DNA of 64,000 nt from Jiella sonneratiae. GTDB taxonomy: Bacteria > Pseudomonadota > Alphaproteobacteria > Rhizobiales > Rhizobiaceae. Location: assembly GCF_017353515.1 (NCBI RefSeq), contig NZ_JAFMPY010000003.1, forward strand, positions 62,001-126,000. The letters run 5' to 3'. Below the pieces are notes generated by a model. It saw nothing but the letters and a program-made list of their open reading frames with translations. It was not told the origin of the DNA and made no database searches. The translations under genes were made by a program, and so were the position numbers. Below, in pieces: positions 28,930 to 35,959 of the stretch (position 1 is the first letter of the stretch; every line of letters starts with the position of its first letter).

Positions 28930-30294
28930 TCAGGCCGCGCATCCCTTGACGTCTGCCGGACCGAGCTCGCCGCCGAAGATCGACGGATCGTAGGTCACCT
29001 GATCGCGCGGCACGACCTTGACGATCTCCATGAGATCGAACTGGTTGGTCGGGTTCTCCTTGCCGCGCACGACGAGGCAGTCCTTGAAGCACTGATGGTC
29101 TTCGGCGCGGTAGAGGGTCGGGCCGTTGCCCATGCCGTCGAACTCGAAGCCTTCCAGCGCCTTGATGACTTCCGGCGGATAGAAGGTGCCGGCGGTCTCG
29201 ACGGCGTTGGCATAGAGCAGCGTCTGCACGTAGCAGGTCTGGGCAGCCTGCGACGGCGGCGAGCCGTAGGCTTCGCCGAACGACTTGGCGAGAACCTTGG
29301 AGGCCTCGTTGTCGAGCTTCCAGTCCCAGTTGGCGGTGCCGAGGATGCCCTTCACCGCGTCGCCGGCGCCCTGGGCCATCAGCTCGGAGAACAGCGGCAC
29401 GACGATCTGGAAGTCCTTGCCGTTGACCTGCTTGCTCTTCATGTCGAACTGGGTGACCGCCTGCCGCAGCGAGTTCACCATGTCGCCGCCGTAGTGGTTG
29501 AGGATCAGGACGTCGGCGCCCGAATTCAGCACCGGCGTCAGATACTGCGAGAAGTCGCCGGCGCCGAGCGGAGTGCGCACCGCCTGGACCGTCTGCCAGC
29601 CGAGCGCCTCGGTGGCGTTCTTGATCGACTCTTCCTGGGTCCAGCCCCAGGTGTAGTCGGCGGTCAGGTGGTAGGCCTTGCGGTCCTTGCCGTATTCCTC
29701 GCCGAGCACCGGGCCGAGCGCCTGACCGGACATGTAGGCGTTGAAGAAGTGGCGGAAGCCGTAGCGCCGCTTGTCCTTGCCGGTCGTGTCGTTGGAATGG
29801 GTCAGGCCGGCCATGAAGATCACGCCCATGTCCTGGCACAGCGACTGCACCGCAACCGCGACGCCGGAGGACGAACCGCCGGAGATCATGATCGCCTTGT
29901 CGGCCTCGATCATCCGCTTGGCCGAGGCTCTCGCCGCGTCGGACTTGGTCTGGGTGTCGCCGGTGACGAAGGTGACCTTCTTGCCGAGGACGCCGTTGCC
30001 CTTGAGGCTCGAGGGCTTGAGCGTCTTCATCAGGCCGCCGTCGCCCTCGCCGTTGAGGTGCTGGACGGCGAGCTTGAACGCCCGCAGCTCGTCGGCGCCC
30101 TCGTCGGCATAGGGGCCGGACTGCGGGACGTTGAAGCCGAGCACGACGTTGCCGCCGGTCGGATTGTTGCAGAACTGGTTGTTCTGCGACCAGGCGTTGC
30201 GTACGAAGACGTGCGGTACGGCGAGGCCGGTGCCGAGCGCGGCGCCGGTCTTCAAGATCCTGCGGCGGCTCCAGGCCGTCGTGTCTATAGCCAT
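28930..30294 (-). CDS. Branched-chain amino acid/amide-type ABC importer, substrate-binding protein (Tat signal)
   Basis: The 454-residue protein is of the Peripla_BP_6 family. SRRRILKTGAALGTGLAVP at residues 9-27 is a twin-arginine signal, so it is exported folded. The mature part has VVLGFNVPQSGPYADEG and ISGGSSSGVAVAVQSLCQD. Five visible cysteines are unusual for a periplasmic protein. ATG 30294 follows GGGAGGAG; an upstream in-frame start at 30354 lacks one. It heads the operon. The ligand is not deducible: branched-chain amino acids, amides and aromatic compounds are all bound by this family. Confidence 0.9.
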   Translation of the reverse strand: MAIDTTAWSRRRILKTGAALGTGLAVPHVFVRNAWSQNNQFCNNPTGGNVVLGFNVPQSGPYADEGADELRAFKLAVQHLNGEGDGGLMKTLKPSSLKGNGVLGKKVTFVTGDTQTKSDAARASAKRMIEADKAIMISGGSSSGVAVAVQSLCQDMGVIFMAGLTHSNDTTGKDKRRYGFRHFFNAYMSGQALGPVLGEEYGKDRKAYHLTADYTWGWTQEESIKNATEALGWQTVQAVRTPLGAGDFSQYLTPVLNSGADVLILNHYGGDMVNSLRQAVTQFDMKSKQVNGKDFQIVVPLFSELMAQGAGDAVKGILGTANWDWKLDNEASKVLAKSFGEAYGSPPSQAAQTCYVQTLLYANAVETAGTFYPPEVIKALEGFEFDGMGNGPTLYRAEDHQCFKDCLVVRGKENPTNQFDLMEIVKVVPRDQVTYDPSIFGGELGPADVKGCAA

Positions 30295-30461
30295 TCTTCT
30301 CCTCCCGAAACGAAGTCCGAACAGCGGCGGCTGCGAACCGATTCCTCCCGACACCAGCGCACCGCTATTTCATGCCTATCGTCTACGAGTGGGATGTTTC
30401 AAGCTATAATACTTTGGACTAAACCGGCGGGCCGCCGGGCCGGCCGGCGTTTTGCAGTGAA

Positions 30462-30489
30462 TGCGCCGCAACGCGTTTTTCGCGGCGCA
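30462..30489. repeat. Inverted repeat between the binding-protein gene and znuA
   Basis: TGCGCCGC (30462-30469) and GCGGCGCA (30482-30489) form an 8-bp stem around a loop containing ACGCGT. It lies downstream of znuA on the minus strand and upstream of the next gene. No T run follows the minus-strand stem, so its role as terminator is open. Nothing else is recognisable in 30295-30552. Confidence 0.45.
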
Positions 30490-30552
30490 ATATATTCTCA
30501 CCGTTACTGACGGGCGGCCGGGGCGGCGGCCGGCAATGCCCGAGCGACATCG

Positions 30553-31677
30553 TCAGCCCTTGCCGAGACAGGCGGCGAGATCGCGGGCGAGGTTGCGCAT
30601 CAGCGTCGGATAGAGGTCCGGGCCGTCGGCAAGGTCGGCGCCGAGCGGATCGAGGACGCCGGTCCTGGCATTGGTGCCCTCGACGATGGTCGCAACGAGG
30701 CTCGGCTCGAATTCCGGCTCCGTAAAGACGCAGGCCGCGTCGACGCTCTCGACCTTCGTGCGGATCTCGCGCAGCCGCGCGGCGCCGGGCGCCTTTTCGG
30801 GGCTGACGGTGATCGCCCCCGCCGCCGGCACGTGGAAGCGGTGCTCGAAATACTGATAGGCGTCGTGGAACACCACATAGGGTTTCTGCGGCACCCCTTT
30901 CAGCACCGCCGCCACCTCGGTCTCGACCGCGTGCAGCCGCTGGACGTAGGCCTCGGCGTTCTTCCTGTAGGTGTCGGCATGGCCGGGATCGACGCGCTCG
31001 AGCGTCGCGGCGATGGCCTTCGTCATCGCGACGGCGTTTTCCGGATCGAGCCAGACGTGCTCGTTGTAGGGATTGTCGCCCTCCGCCCCGGCATCGGCAG
31101 CGGGCTCGGCCGCGCTCGGCGCGTCGTCGTCCGGCTCGAACATCGCGCCGGAGCGGGCCTTCAGCTTGCTCACCCCCGGTGCGTCCCACAGCGTCACGGT
31201 CGCGGCGTCGGTGCCGAGCGCGCCGATCGGCTTGATCAGGAAATTCTCGACCTGCGGGCCGATCCAGAAGATCGCGTCGGCTTCGGAGAGCGCCGCCGCA
31301 TCGGAGGGTCTAAGTGCCGAGGTGTGCGGCGAGCCGGCGCCGCGGACGATCAGATGCGGCTCGCCGACCCCCGCCATGACCGCCGCGACCAGCGAGTTCA
31401 CCGGCTTGATCGAGGCGACGACCCGCGGCGCGTCGGCCGCCGCGGCGGGGGAAATCGCGGCGAGCGCGACGACGAGCGCGCCGATCAGCGCCGAGGCGGC
31501 GGCAAGGCCGCTGCCGGCGGGATTCTTCGCTTCGGCAAGGTGCGATGCGTCCACGGGCATTTTATGTGCGACGGCGGCGGTGCCCCGGGGCGGGGTCGCC
31601 GCGCCCGGCCTCGACCGGCCGGTCGCCGGCCTGCCTGTCTTCGAACGCGTGGCGGCGGGGAAGGGAACGTGCGGCAT
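30553..31677 (-). CDS. znuA: Zinc ABC importer, periplasmic zinc-binding protein
   Basis: This zinc-binding protein delivers Zn2+ to ZnuB. Family features: VVASIKPVNSLVAAVMAGVG, GAGSPHTSALRPSDAAAL with a ligand His, NEHVWLDPENAVAMTKAI with a second His, VFHDAYQYFEHRF with a third, and ATIVEGTNARTGVLDPLGA. The loop between ligands one and two is acidic (EPDDDAPSAAEPAAD) rather than the common His-rich type. A signal helix ends at AISPAAA. ATG 31677 has GGAGCAGG upstream but gives a 39-residue extension; ATG 31560 is an alternative start. Confidence 0.92.
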   Translation of the reverse strand: MPHVPFPAATRSKTGRPATGRSRPGAATPPRGTAAVAHKMPVDASHLAEAKNPAGSGLAAASALIGALVVALAAISPAAAADAPRVVASIKPVNSLVAAVMAGVGEPHLIVRGAGSPHTSALRPSDAAALSEADAIFWIGPQVENFLIKPIGALGTDAATVTLWDAPGVSKLKARSGAMFEPDDDAPSAAEPAADAGAEGDNPYNEHVWLDPENAVAMTKAIAATLERVDPGHADTYRKNAEAYVQRLHAVETEVAAVLKGVPQKPYVVFHDAYQYFEHRFHVPAAGAITVSPEKAPGAARLREIRTKVESVDAACVFTEPEFEPSLVATIVEGTNARTGVLDPLGADLADGPDLYPTLMRNLARDLAACLGKG

Positions 31678-31691
31678 CGAACCTGCTCCAA

Positions 31692-31706
31692 TGTTATATC
31701 GTTACA
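31692..31706. promoter_or_regulatory. Zur-box-like dyad, znuA side
   Basis: TGTTATATCGTTACA is an imperfect 15-nt dyad (arms TGTTA/TTACA plus mismatch) directly upstream of the znuA ribosome site. Its centre is 22 nt from the second dyad, two helical turns. Zur with Zn2+ would cover the znuA promoter here. Confidence 0.6.
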
Positions 31707-31714
31707 GCAATTGC

Positions 31715-31727
31715 GTTATGCTATAAC
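31715..31727. promoter_or_regulatory. Zur-box-like dyad, znuC side
   Basis: GTTATGCTATAAC has perfect 5-nt arms GTTAT/ATAAC around 3 nt, the usual look of Zur operators in alphaproteobacteria. It lies between znuA and the znuC-znuB-zur operon, so one region can control both directions, with zur autoregulated. Confidence 0.7.
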
Positions 31728-31768
31728 ATATGGCAAAAGCAAGACCGCAGGCGAGAAAAGGTCGTTCG

Positions 31769-32665
31769 ATGACGCAGTCCAATTCGAGCCCGCAGCCGCC
31801 GCAGACGCTCGTCGCGATGCGGGGGATGGGGGTGTTCCGGTCCGGCCGCTGGCTGGTCCGCGGTGTCGATCTTTCGATCCGTCCGGGCGAGATCGTCACG
31901 CTGATCGGCCCGAACGGTTCCGGCAAGACGACGACGGCGAAGGCGGCGATCGGCATCCTCGCGCCGGATGCGGGAGAAGTGCGGCGTAGCGCCGGCCTCG
32001 TCGTCGGCTACGTGCCGCAGAAGCTCGCGATCGACCGCTCGCTGCCGATGAGCGTTGCGCGGCTGATGACCCTCACCGCCCGGGCGAGCCCGGCCGAGAT
32101 CGATGCGGTGCTCGACCGGGTCGGGGTGCTGCATCTGCGCACCGCCCAGGTGCACGACCTGTCGGGCGGCGAGTTCCAGCGGGCGCTGCTCGCCCGCGCG
32201 ATGCTGCGCCGGCCGCATCTCCTCGTCCTCGACGAACCGGTGCAGGGCGTCGATTTTTCCGGCGAGATCGCGCTCTACGAACTGATCTCCGAACTGCGCG
32301 AGAGCGAGGGCTGCGCCGTCCTGCTGATCTCCCACGATCTGCATGTCGTGATGGCGAAGACCGACCGTGTGGTCTGCCTCAACGGCCACGTCTGCTGCGA
32401 GGGAACGCCGAGTTCGGTCGCGGCCTCGCCGGCCTATCGCCGGCTGTTCGGCGACCGGGCGGCCGAGGCGCTCGCTGTCTACCGCCACCACCACGACCAC
32501 ACGCATCTGCCGGACGGGCGCATCGCCTATCCGCCCGGCGGCGGCGACCACCATCATCCGGCCGGCTGCGGCCATGACCATGGCGCGGACGACGAAGGCC
32601 GTGACGCGGCCTCCGGCGCAAAGGAGGAAGCGGATGCCGCAAGCAGGGAGCACGACCATGCTTGA
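31769..32665 (+). CDS. znuC: Zinc ABC importer, ATPase with His-rich C-terminus
   Basis: The 298-residue ATPase has Walker A GPNGSGKTTTAKAA near residue 53, signature LSGGEFQRAL and Walker B LLVLDEPVQGVD. The C-terminal 60 residues are rich in His, Asp and Cys (YRHHHDHTHLPDG, GGGDHHHPAGCGHDHG, REHDHA), a likely zinc-binding tail absent from E. coli ZnuC. I chose ATG 31769 behind GAAAAGG, because the in-frame ATG at 31730 lies within 3 nt of the Zur dyad and would leave no leader. It overlaps znuB by 8 nt. Confidence 0.92.
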   Translation: MTQSNSSPQPPQTLVAMRGMGVFRSGRWLVRGVDLSIRPGEIVTLIGPNGSGKTTTAKAAIGILAPDAGEVRRSAGLVVGYVPQKLAIDRSLPMSVARLMTLTARASPAEIDAVLDRVGVLHLRTAQVHDLSGGEFQRALLARAMLRRPHLLVLDEPVQGVDFSGEIALYELISELRESEGCAVLLISHDLHVVMAKTDRVVCLNGHVCCEGTPSSVAASPAYRRLFGDRAAEALAVYRHHHDHTHLPDGRIAYPPGGGDHHHPAGCGHDHGADDEGRDAASGAKEEADAASREHDHA

Positions 32666-33488
32666 CGACTTCTTCGTCCGTGCGCTCCTCGCCGGCATCG
32701 GCATCGCGGTCGTCGCCGGGCCCCTCGGCTGCTTCGTCGTCTGGCGGCGCATGGCCTATTTCGGCGACACGATGGCGCATTCGGCGCTGCTCGGCATCGC
32801 TTTGGCGCTGGCCTTCGACTGGGCGACGCTGCCGGCGGTCTTCCTGGTCTCGGCGCTGGTCTCGATGGCGCTCGTCCTGCTGCAGCGGCGCGGCGGGCTT
32901 TCGACCGACTCGCTGCTCGGTATCCTGTCGCATTCCTCCCTCGCCATCGGCCTCGTCTCGCTCGCCTTCATGCCGGGGGTGAGGGTCGATCTCCTCGGCT
33001 ATCTGTTCGGCGACATCCTGGCGGTGACGAAGACGGACCTCGCCGTGGTCTGGGGCGGCGCGGTCGTCGTTGCCGCCGCGCTGGCGCTGCTCTGGCGTCC
33101 GCTCCTCGCCGGCACGGTGAACGCCGAGGTCGCCGCCGCCGAGGGCCAGGCGCCGGAACGCGCCAGGATCCTCTTCATGCTGCTTCTTGCCTTCGTCATC
33201 GCCATCGCGATGAAGATCGTCGGCATCCTGCTGATCACCGCGCTCCTGATCATTCCCGCCGCGACCGCGCGGCGCTTTGCGACCTCGCCGGAGGTCATGG
33301 CGCTTTCGGCGGCGGTGATCGGCGCGTTCGCCTCGGGGGGCGGCCTCTATCTCTCGCTCGGCTACGACACGCCGTCCGGCCCGTCGATCGTCGTCGCCGC
33401 GCTCGGCCTGTTTCTTCTCGCGCTGCTGCCGCTGCCGAAGCTTTCCGCGTCGGCCGGAAAGCCGGCCGCCTCGGAGCCGGCGCCATGA
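32658..33488 (+). CDS. znuB: Zinc ABC importer, permease
   Basis: The 276-residue permease of the ABC-3 family has eight to nine helices, with RMAYFGDTMAHSALLGIAL near residue 30 and MKIVGILLITALLIIPAATARRF near residue 185, both ZnuB signatures. ATG 32658 lies inside the end of znuC, and its own stop overlaps the zur start by 4 nt, so the operon is tightly coupled. Confidence 0.94.
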   Translation: MLDDFFVRALLAGIGIAVVAGPLGCFVVWRRMAYFGDTMAHSALLGIALALAFDWATLPAVFLVSALVSMALVLLQRRGGLSTDSLLGILSHSSLAIGLVSLAFMPGVRVDLLGYLFGDILAVTKTDLAVVWGGAVVVAAALALLWRPLLAGTVNAEVAAAEGQAPERARILFMLLLAFVIAIAMKIVGILLITALLIIPAATARRFATSPEVMALSAAVIGAFASGGGLYLSLGYDTPSGPSIVVAALGLFLLALLPLPKLSASAGKPAASEPAP

Positions 33489-33934
33489 CGCAGACGCCCG
33501 CTCTGACCCGCAACCAGACCCTCGTCCTTGGCACGCTCACCAAGGCCGGCGAGCCGCTCAGCGCCTATGCCATTCTCGACCGGCTGCGGGAGGAGGGGTT
33601 CCGGGCGCCGCTGCAGGTCTACCGCGCCCTCGACAAGCTGCTGGAGACCGGGCTCGTCCATCGCCTCGACAGCCTGAAGGCCTTCGTCGCCTGCTCCCAT
33701 CCGCACGAGCATGCCGGCGAGACGATGGTCGCCTTCGCGATCTGCGAGAACTGCGCGCGGGTGTGGGAATTTTCCGATTCGAAGATCGAGGCGCGCTTTT
33801 CCGCCTGGGCCGAGGCGGAAGACTTCGAGACGCGGGCGACGACCTTGGAAATCTCCGGCCTGTGCGCCGCCTGCCGGGCCGCCGCGGCGGCCGGAAAGCC
33901 CGGAAAACCGGGCCCCGAGACGAGCCGCCGCTGA
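33485..33934 (+). CDS. zur: Zinc uptake regulator (Fur family)
   Basis: The 149-residue Fur-family repressor has an N-terminal winged helix (AYAILDRLREEGFRAPLQVY) and a C-terminal dimerisation domain. Metal ligands are visible: CSHPHEH near residue 70 and the structural zinc pairs CENC (about 87-90) and CAAC (about 130-133). Its position behind znuCB and the Zur-like dyads upstream identify it as Zur rather than Fur. Zn-bound Zur should repress znuA and znuCB-zur. Confidence 0.93.
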   Translation: MTQTPALTRNQTLVLGTLTKAGEPLSAYAILDRLREEGFRAPLQVYRALDKLLETGLVHRLDSLKAFVACSHPHEHAGETMVAFAICENCARVWEFSDSKIEARFSAWAEAEDFETRATTLEISGLCAACRAAAAAGKPGKPGPETSRR

Positions 33935-33971
33935 GGCTTTCCGAGAATCCGCGCAAATCCCGCCTGCGTGC

Positions 33972-34000
33972 TTGCGGTCCTCAAAAGCCCTCGTTATATA
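33972..34000 (+). promoter_or_regulatory. Promoter of tRNA-Pro
   Basis: TTGCGG (33972-33977) and TATATA (33995-34000) are 17 nt apart. The predicted start near 34007 is about 9 nt before the tRNA 5' end. Confidence 0.7.
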
Positions 34001-34015
34001 CCGCGGCGCAGGTCA

Positions 34016-34092
34016 CGGAGTGTAGCGCAGTCTGGTAGCGCACCTCGTTCGGGACGAGGGGGTCGCAGGTTCAAATCCTGCCACTCCGACCA
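34016..34092 (+). tRNA. tRNA-Pro (anticodon CGG)
   Basis: The 77-nt cloverleaf has acceptor stem CGGAGTG/CACTCCG and encoded CCA. The anticodon stem CCTCG/CGAGG closes TTCGGGA, so the anticodon is CGG, reading CCG codons. It stands alone between zur and the isfD-like gene. Confidence 0.95.
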
Positions 34093-34224
34093 GCATTTCC
34101 GGACATTGTCGAACGGGACCACCCAGCCGGGCCGGGCGGGGTATCCGAGGTCCGTTCGCTTCGTCTCGTCGGCGTTGTCGTTTCCGGCCGCGCGGTTTTG
34201 CCGACGACGCCGGACCGATCGCCC

Positions 34225-34974
34225 TCACATGTCGCGATGCACCCGGAACGGGCCCCAGCTCTGGCTGACCGGCATCAGCTCCAGCTGGTTGACGTTGACG
34301 TGCGGCGGGAGACTCGCGACCCAGAAGATCGTCTCGGCGATGTCTTCCGGCTGCAGGGCATGGGCGCCGCCATAGAGCGTGTCGTAGGCCGCCTTGTCGC
34401 CGCCGGTCCGCACCAGCGTGAATTCGCTTTCGCACAGGCCCGGTTCGATCGAGGTGACGCGCACGCCGGTGCCGTGGAGATCGGCCCTCAGCCCGCGGGT
34501 GAACTGCTGCACGAAGGCTTTCGTCCCGCCATAGACGTTGCCGCCCGGATAGGGCCAGTTGGCGGCGATCGACGACAGGTTGACGATGCCGCCCCGGCGC
34601 TCGATCAGCCCGGGCAGCAGCCGATGGGTCATGGCGGTCAGCGCGGTGACGTTGGTGGCGATCATCGTCTTCCATTCGGCAAGATCGCATTCCTGCGCCG
34701 GGCCGGTCCCGAGCGCCAGGCCGGCATTGTTGACGAGAAGGTCGATCGCCGAAAATTCCGTCGGCAAGGCTTGCAGCGCCGCGTCCATGGCCGCCTCGTC
34801 GGTCATGTCGAAGACGGCCGGCCAAAAGCATGCGCCGAGCTCGGCCTGAAGCGCCTCCAGCCGTTCGGCCCGCCGCCCGGTGCCGATCACCCGCCAGCCG
34901 GCGGCCGCGAAGCGGCGCGCCGTCGCCTGGCCGAAGCCGGAGGTTGCGCCGGTGACGAGAAGGGTTCCGGTCAT
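34225..34974 (-). CDS. SDR-family NADP-dependent oxidoreductase, probable sulfoacetaldehyde reductase (IsfD-like)
   Basis: The 249-residue protein is a classical short-chain dehydrogenase: TGATSGFGQATARRF at 8-22, the NADP-favouring GRRAERL, NNAGLAL, IVNLSSIAANWPYPGGNVYG with catalytic Ser, then Tyr and Lys in YGGTK. The family includes YdfG (3-hydroxy acid dehydrogenase) and IsfD, which reduces sulfoacetaldehyde to isethionate in Klebsiella oxytoca and Chromohalobacter. Context favours IsfD: it is coupled (ATGA overlap) to a TSUP exporter and divergent from an aminotransferase next to a TauR-like regulator and tauABC. By sequence alone YdfG remains possible. Confidence 0.75.
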   Translation of the reverse strand: MTGTLLVTGATSGFGQATARRFAAAGWRVIGTGRRAERLEALQAELGACFWPAVFDMTDEAAMDAALQALPTEFSAIDLLVNNAGLALGTGPAQECDLAEWKTMIATNVTALTAMTHRLLPGLIERRGGIVNLSSIAANWPYPGGNVYGGTKAFVQQFTRGLRADLHGTGVRVTSIEPGLCESEFTLVRTGGDKAAYDTLYGGAHALQPEDIAETIFWVASLPPHVNVNQLELMPVSQSWGPFRVHRDM

Positions 34975-35786
34975 GAGACCTCCAGATCGATGGTCGAACG
35001 AAGCGCCGACGGGTCCGGCGAGGCCGCCTGCGCGGGCGACGCCGCCTGCGACGGCAAGGTGAGAGCCCGCGACAGGCTGGCCAGCGCCAGCACGATCAGA
35101 AGGCAGGCGACGGCGCGCTTCCAGGCCTCGGCGCTGATCCGCCCGTAGACGTGCTTGCCGAGGACGATGCCCGCCACCACCGCCGGCGCCAGCAGGGCCA
35201 TGACCGTCAGGCTGGACGCCGGCAGCAGGCCGAGAAACGCGCGCAGGGCGATCGACCCCGTGTCGGTCAGCGCGAAGACGACGGCAAGCAGGGCGCGCGC
35301 CTGGTCCGGCGTGCGCCGGCTGGCCATCAGCCAGGCGACGACGAGGGTGCCCCCAACCGCGAAGGCCCCGATCATCGCGCCGGTCAGGAAGCCGGCCGCG
35401 ACCGCCGCGCCGGCGCTGTCGAGCCAGCGCCAGCGAAGCCTCAGCAGCGCCGCCAGCGCCGAGACGAGGACGGCGACGTTGAGGCCGATCAGCGCCGGCC
35501 CCGCGGGCAGCGCCTTGAGCGCGAAGACGCCGGCGACGGCGCCGACGAGGCCGGCGCTCCCGACGAGCGCCGCCTCGCGCCGGTCGAGTCCTGCGAGGAT
35601 GCCGCCGCGCACCAGAAGCGCGGTGGCGAAGAGGTCGAGGCAGAGGACGATGCCGGTGGCGAATTCCGCCGGCCAGAGCAGCGACAAGAGCGGCGCCGCG
35701 ACGAGCGAGAAGCCGAAGCCGGTCGCGCCGCGGACCACGGCTGCGACGATCACGGCGAGAAAGGCGAGCAAAAGCTCCAGTCCCAA
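34971..35786 (-). CDS. TauE/SafE (TSUP) family anion exporter, probable isethionate exporter (IsfE-like)
   Basis: The inner-membrane protein has about eight helices and the TSUP signature VAAVVRGATGFGFSLVAAPLL near residue 15, repeated weakly in the second half. The C-terminal tail is Ala/Pro/Ser-rich (SQAASPAQAASPDPSALRS). The start is uncertain: TTG 35786 behind CGGAG gives 271 residues and fits the first helix; longer frames read into the operator region. In the known isethionate pathway IsfE is a TSUP protein beside IsfD. A sulfite exporter (TauE proper) is the main alternative. Confidence 0.75.
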   Translation of the reverse strand: MGLELLLAFLAVIVAAVVRGATGFGFSLVAAPLLSLLWPAEFATGIVLCLDLFATALLVRGGILAGLDRREAALVGSAGLVGAVAGVFALKALPAGPALIGLNVAVLVSALAALLRLRWRWLDSAGAAVAAGFLTGAMIGAFAVGGTLVVAWLMASRRTPDQARALLAVVFALTDTGSIALRAFLGLLPASSLTVMALLAPAVVAGIVLGKHVYGRISAEAWKRAVACLLIVLALASLSRALTLPSQAASPAQAASPDPSALRSTIDLEVS

Positions 35787-35843
35787 GGCGGCGGCTCCGA
35801 TGAAGTGAGCCGGACCATCCCCCGCGGCGTTGCGAATGAACAG

Positions 35844-35901
35844 GTCCAGTCGCCGGGATCGATGAGTCCAGCGCTGGACCCATCGACACTTCGATCTGGC
35901 T
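35844..35901. promoter_or_regulatory. Symmetric CTGGAC operator, candidate TauR (MocR) site
   Basis: CTGGAC occurs on the minus strand at 35849-35844 and 35871-35866, and on the plus strand at 35874-35879, with a degenerate CTGGCT at 35896-35901. Direct repeats are 22 nt apart on each strand, and the whole is symmetric about 35872.5. The core GTCCAGCGCTGGAC extends to a 28-nt palindrome (35859-35886) with one mismatched pair. From memory, TauR of Rhodobacter binds direct repeats of a CTGGAC-type motif before tpa. The site lies between the isfE-isfD operon and the aminotransferase gene. Confidence 0.65.
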
Positions 35902-35959
35902 CTTTCCGCCGCCACGGCACTCGCGTCAGCTTTGCGTCTCTCGACACGGAGGACGCCGG

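Noticed and set aside
30400-30420. Perfect TATAAT on the plus strand as a promoter
   Set aside because: No gene lies downstream on that strand and no -35 hexamer is at the right distance.
34971-35786. Sulfite exporter TauE as the first choice
   Set aside because: Sulfite export would need a desulfonating enzyme such as Xsc, absent here; coupling to an IsfD-like SDR favours isethionate export, though sulfite is not excluded.
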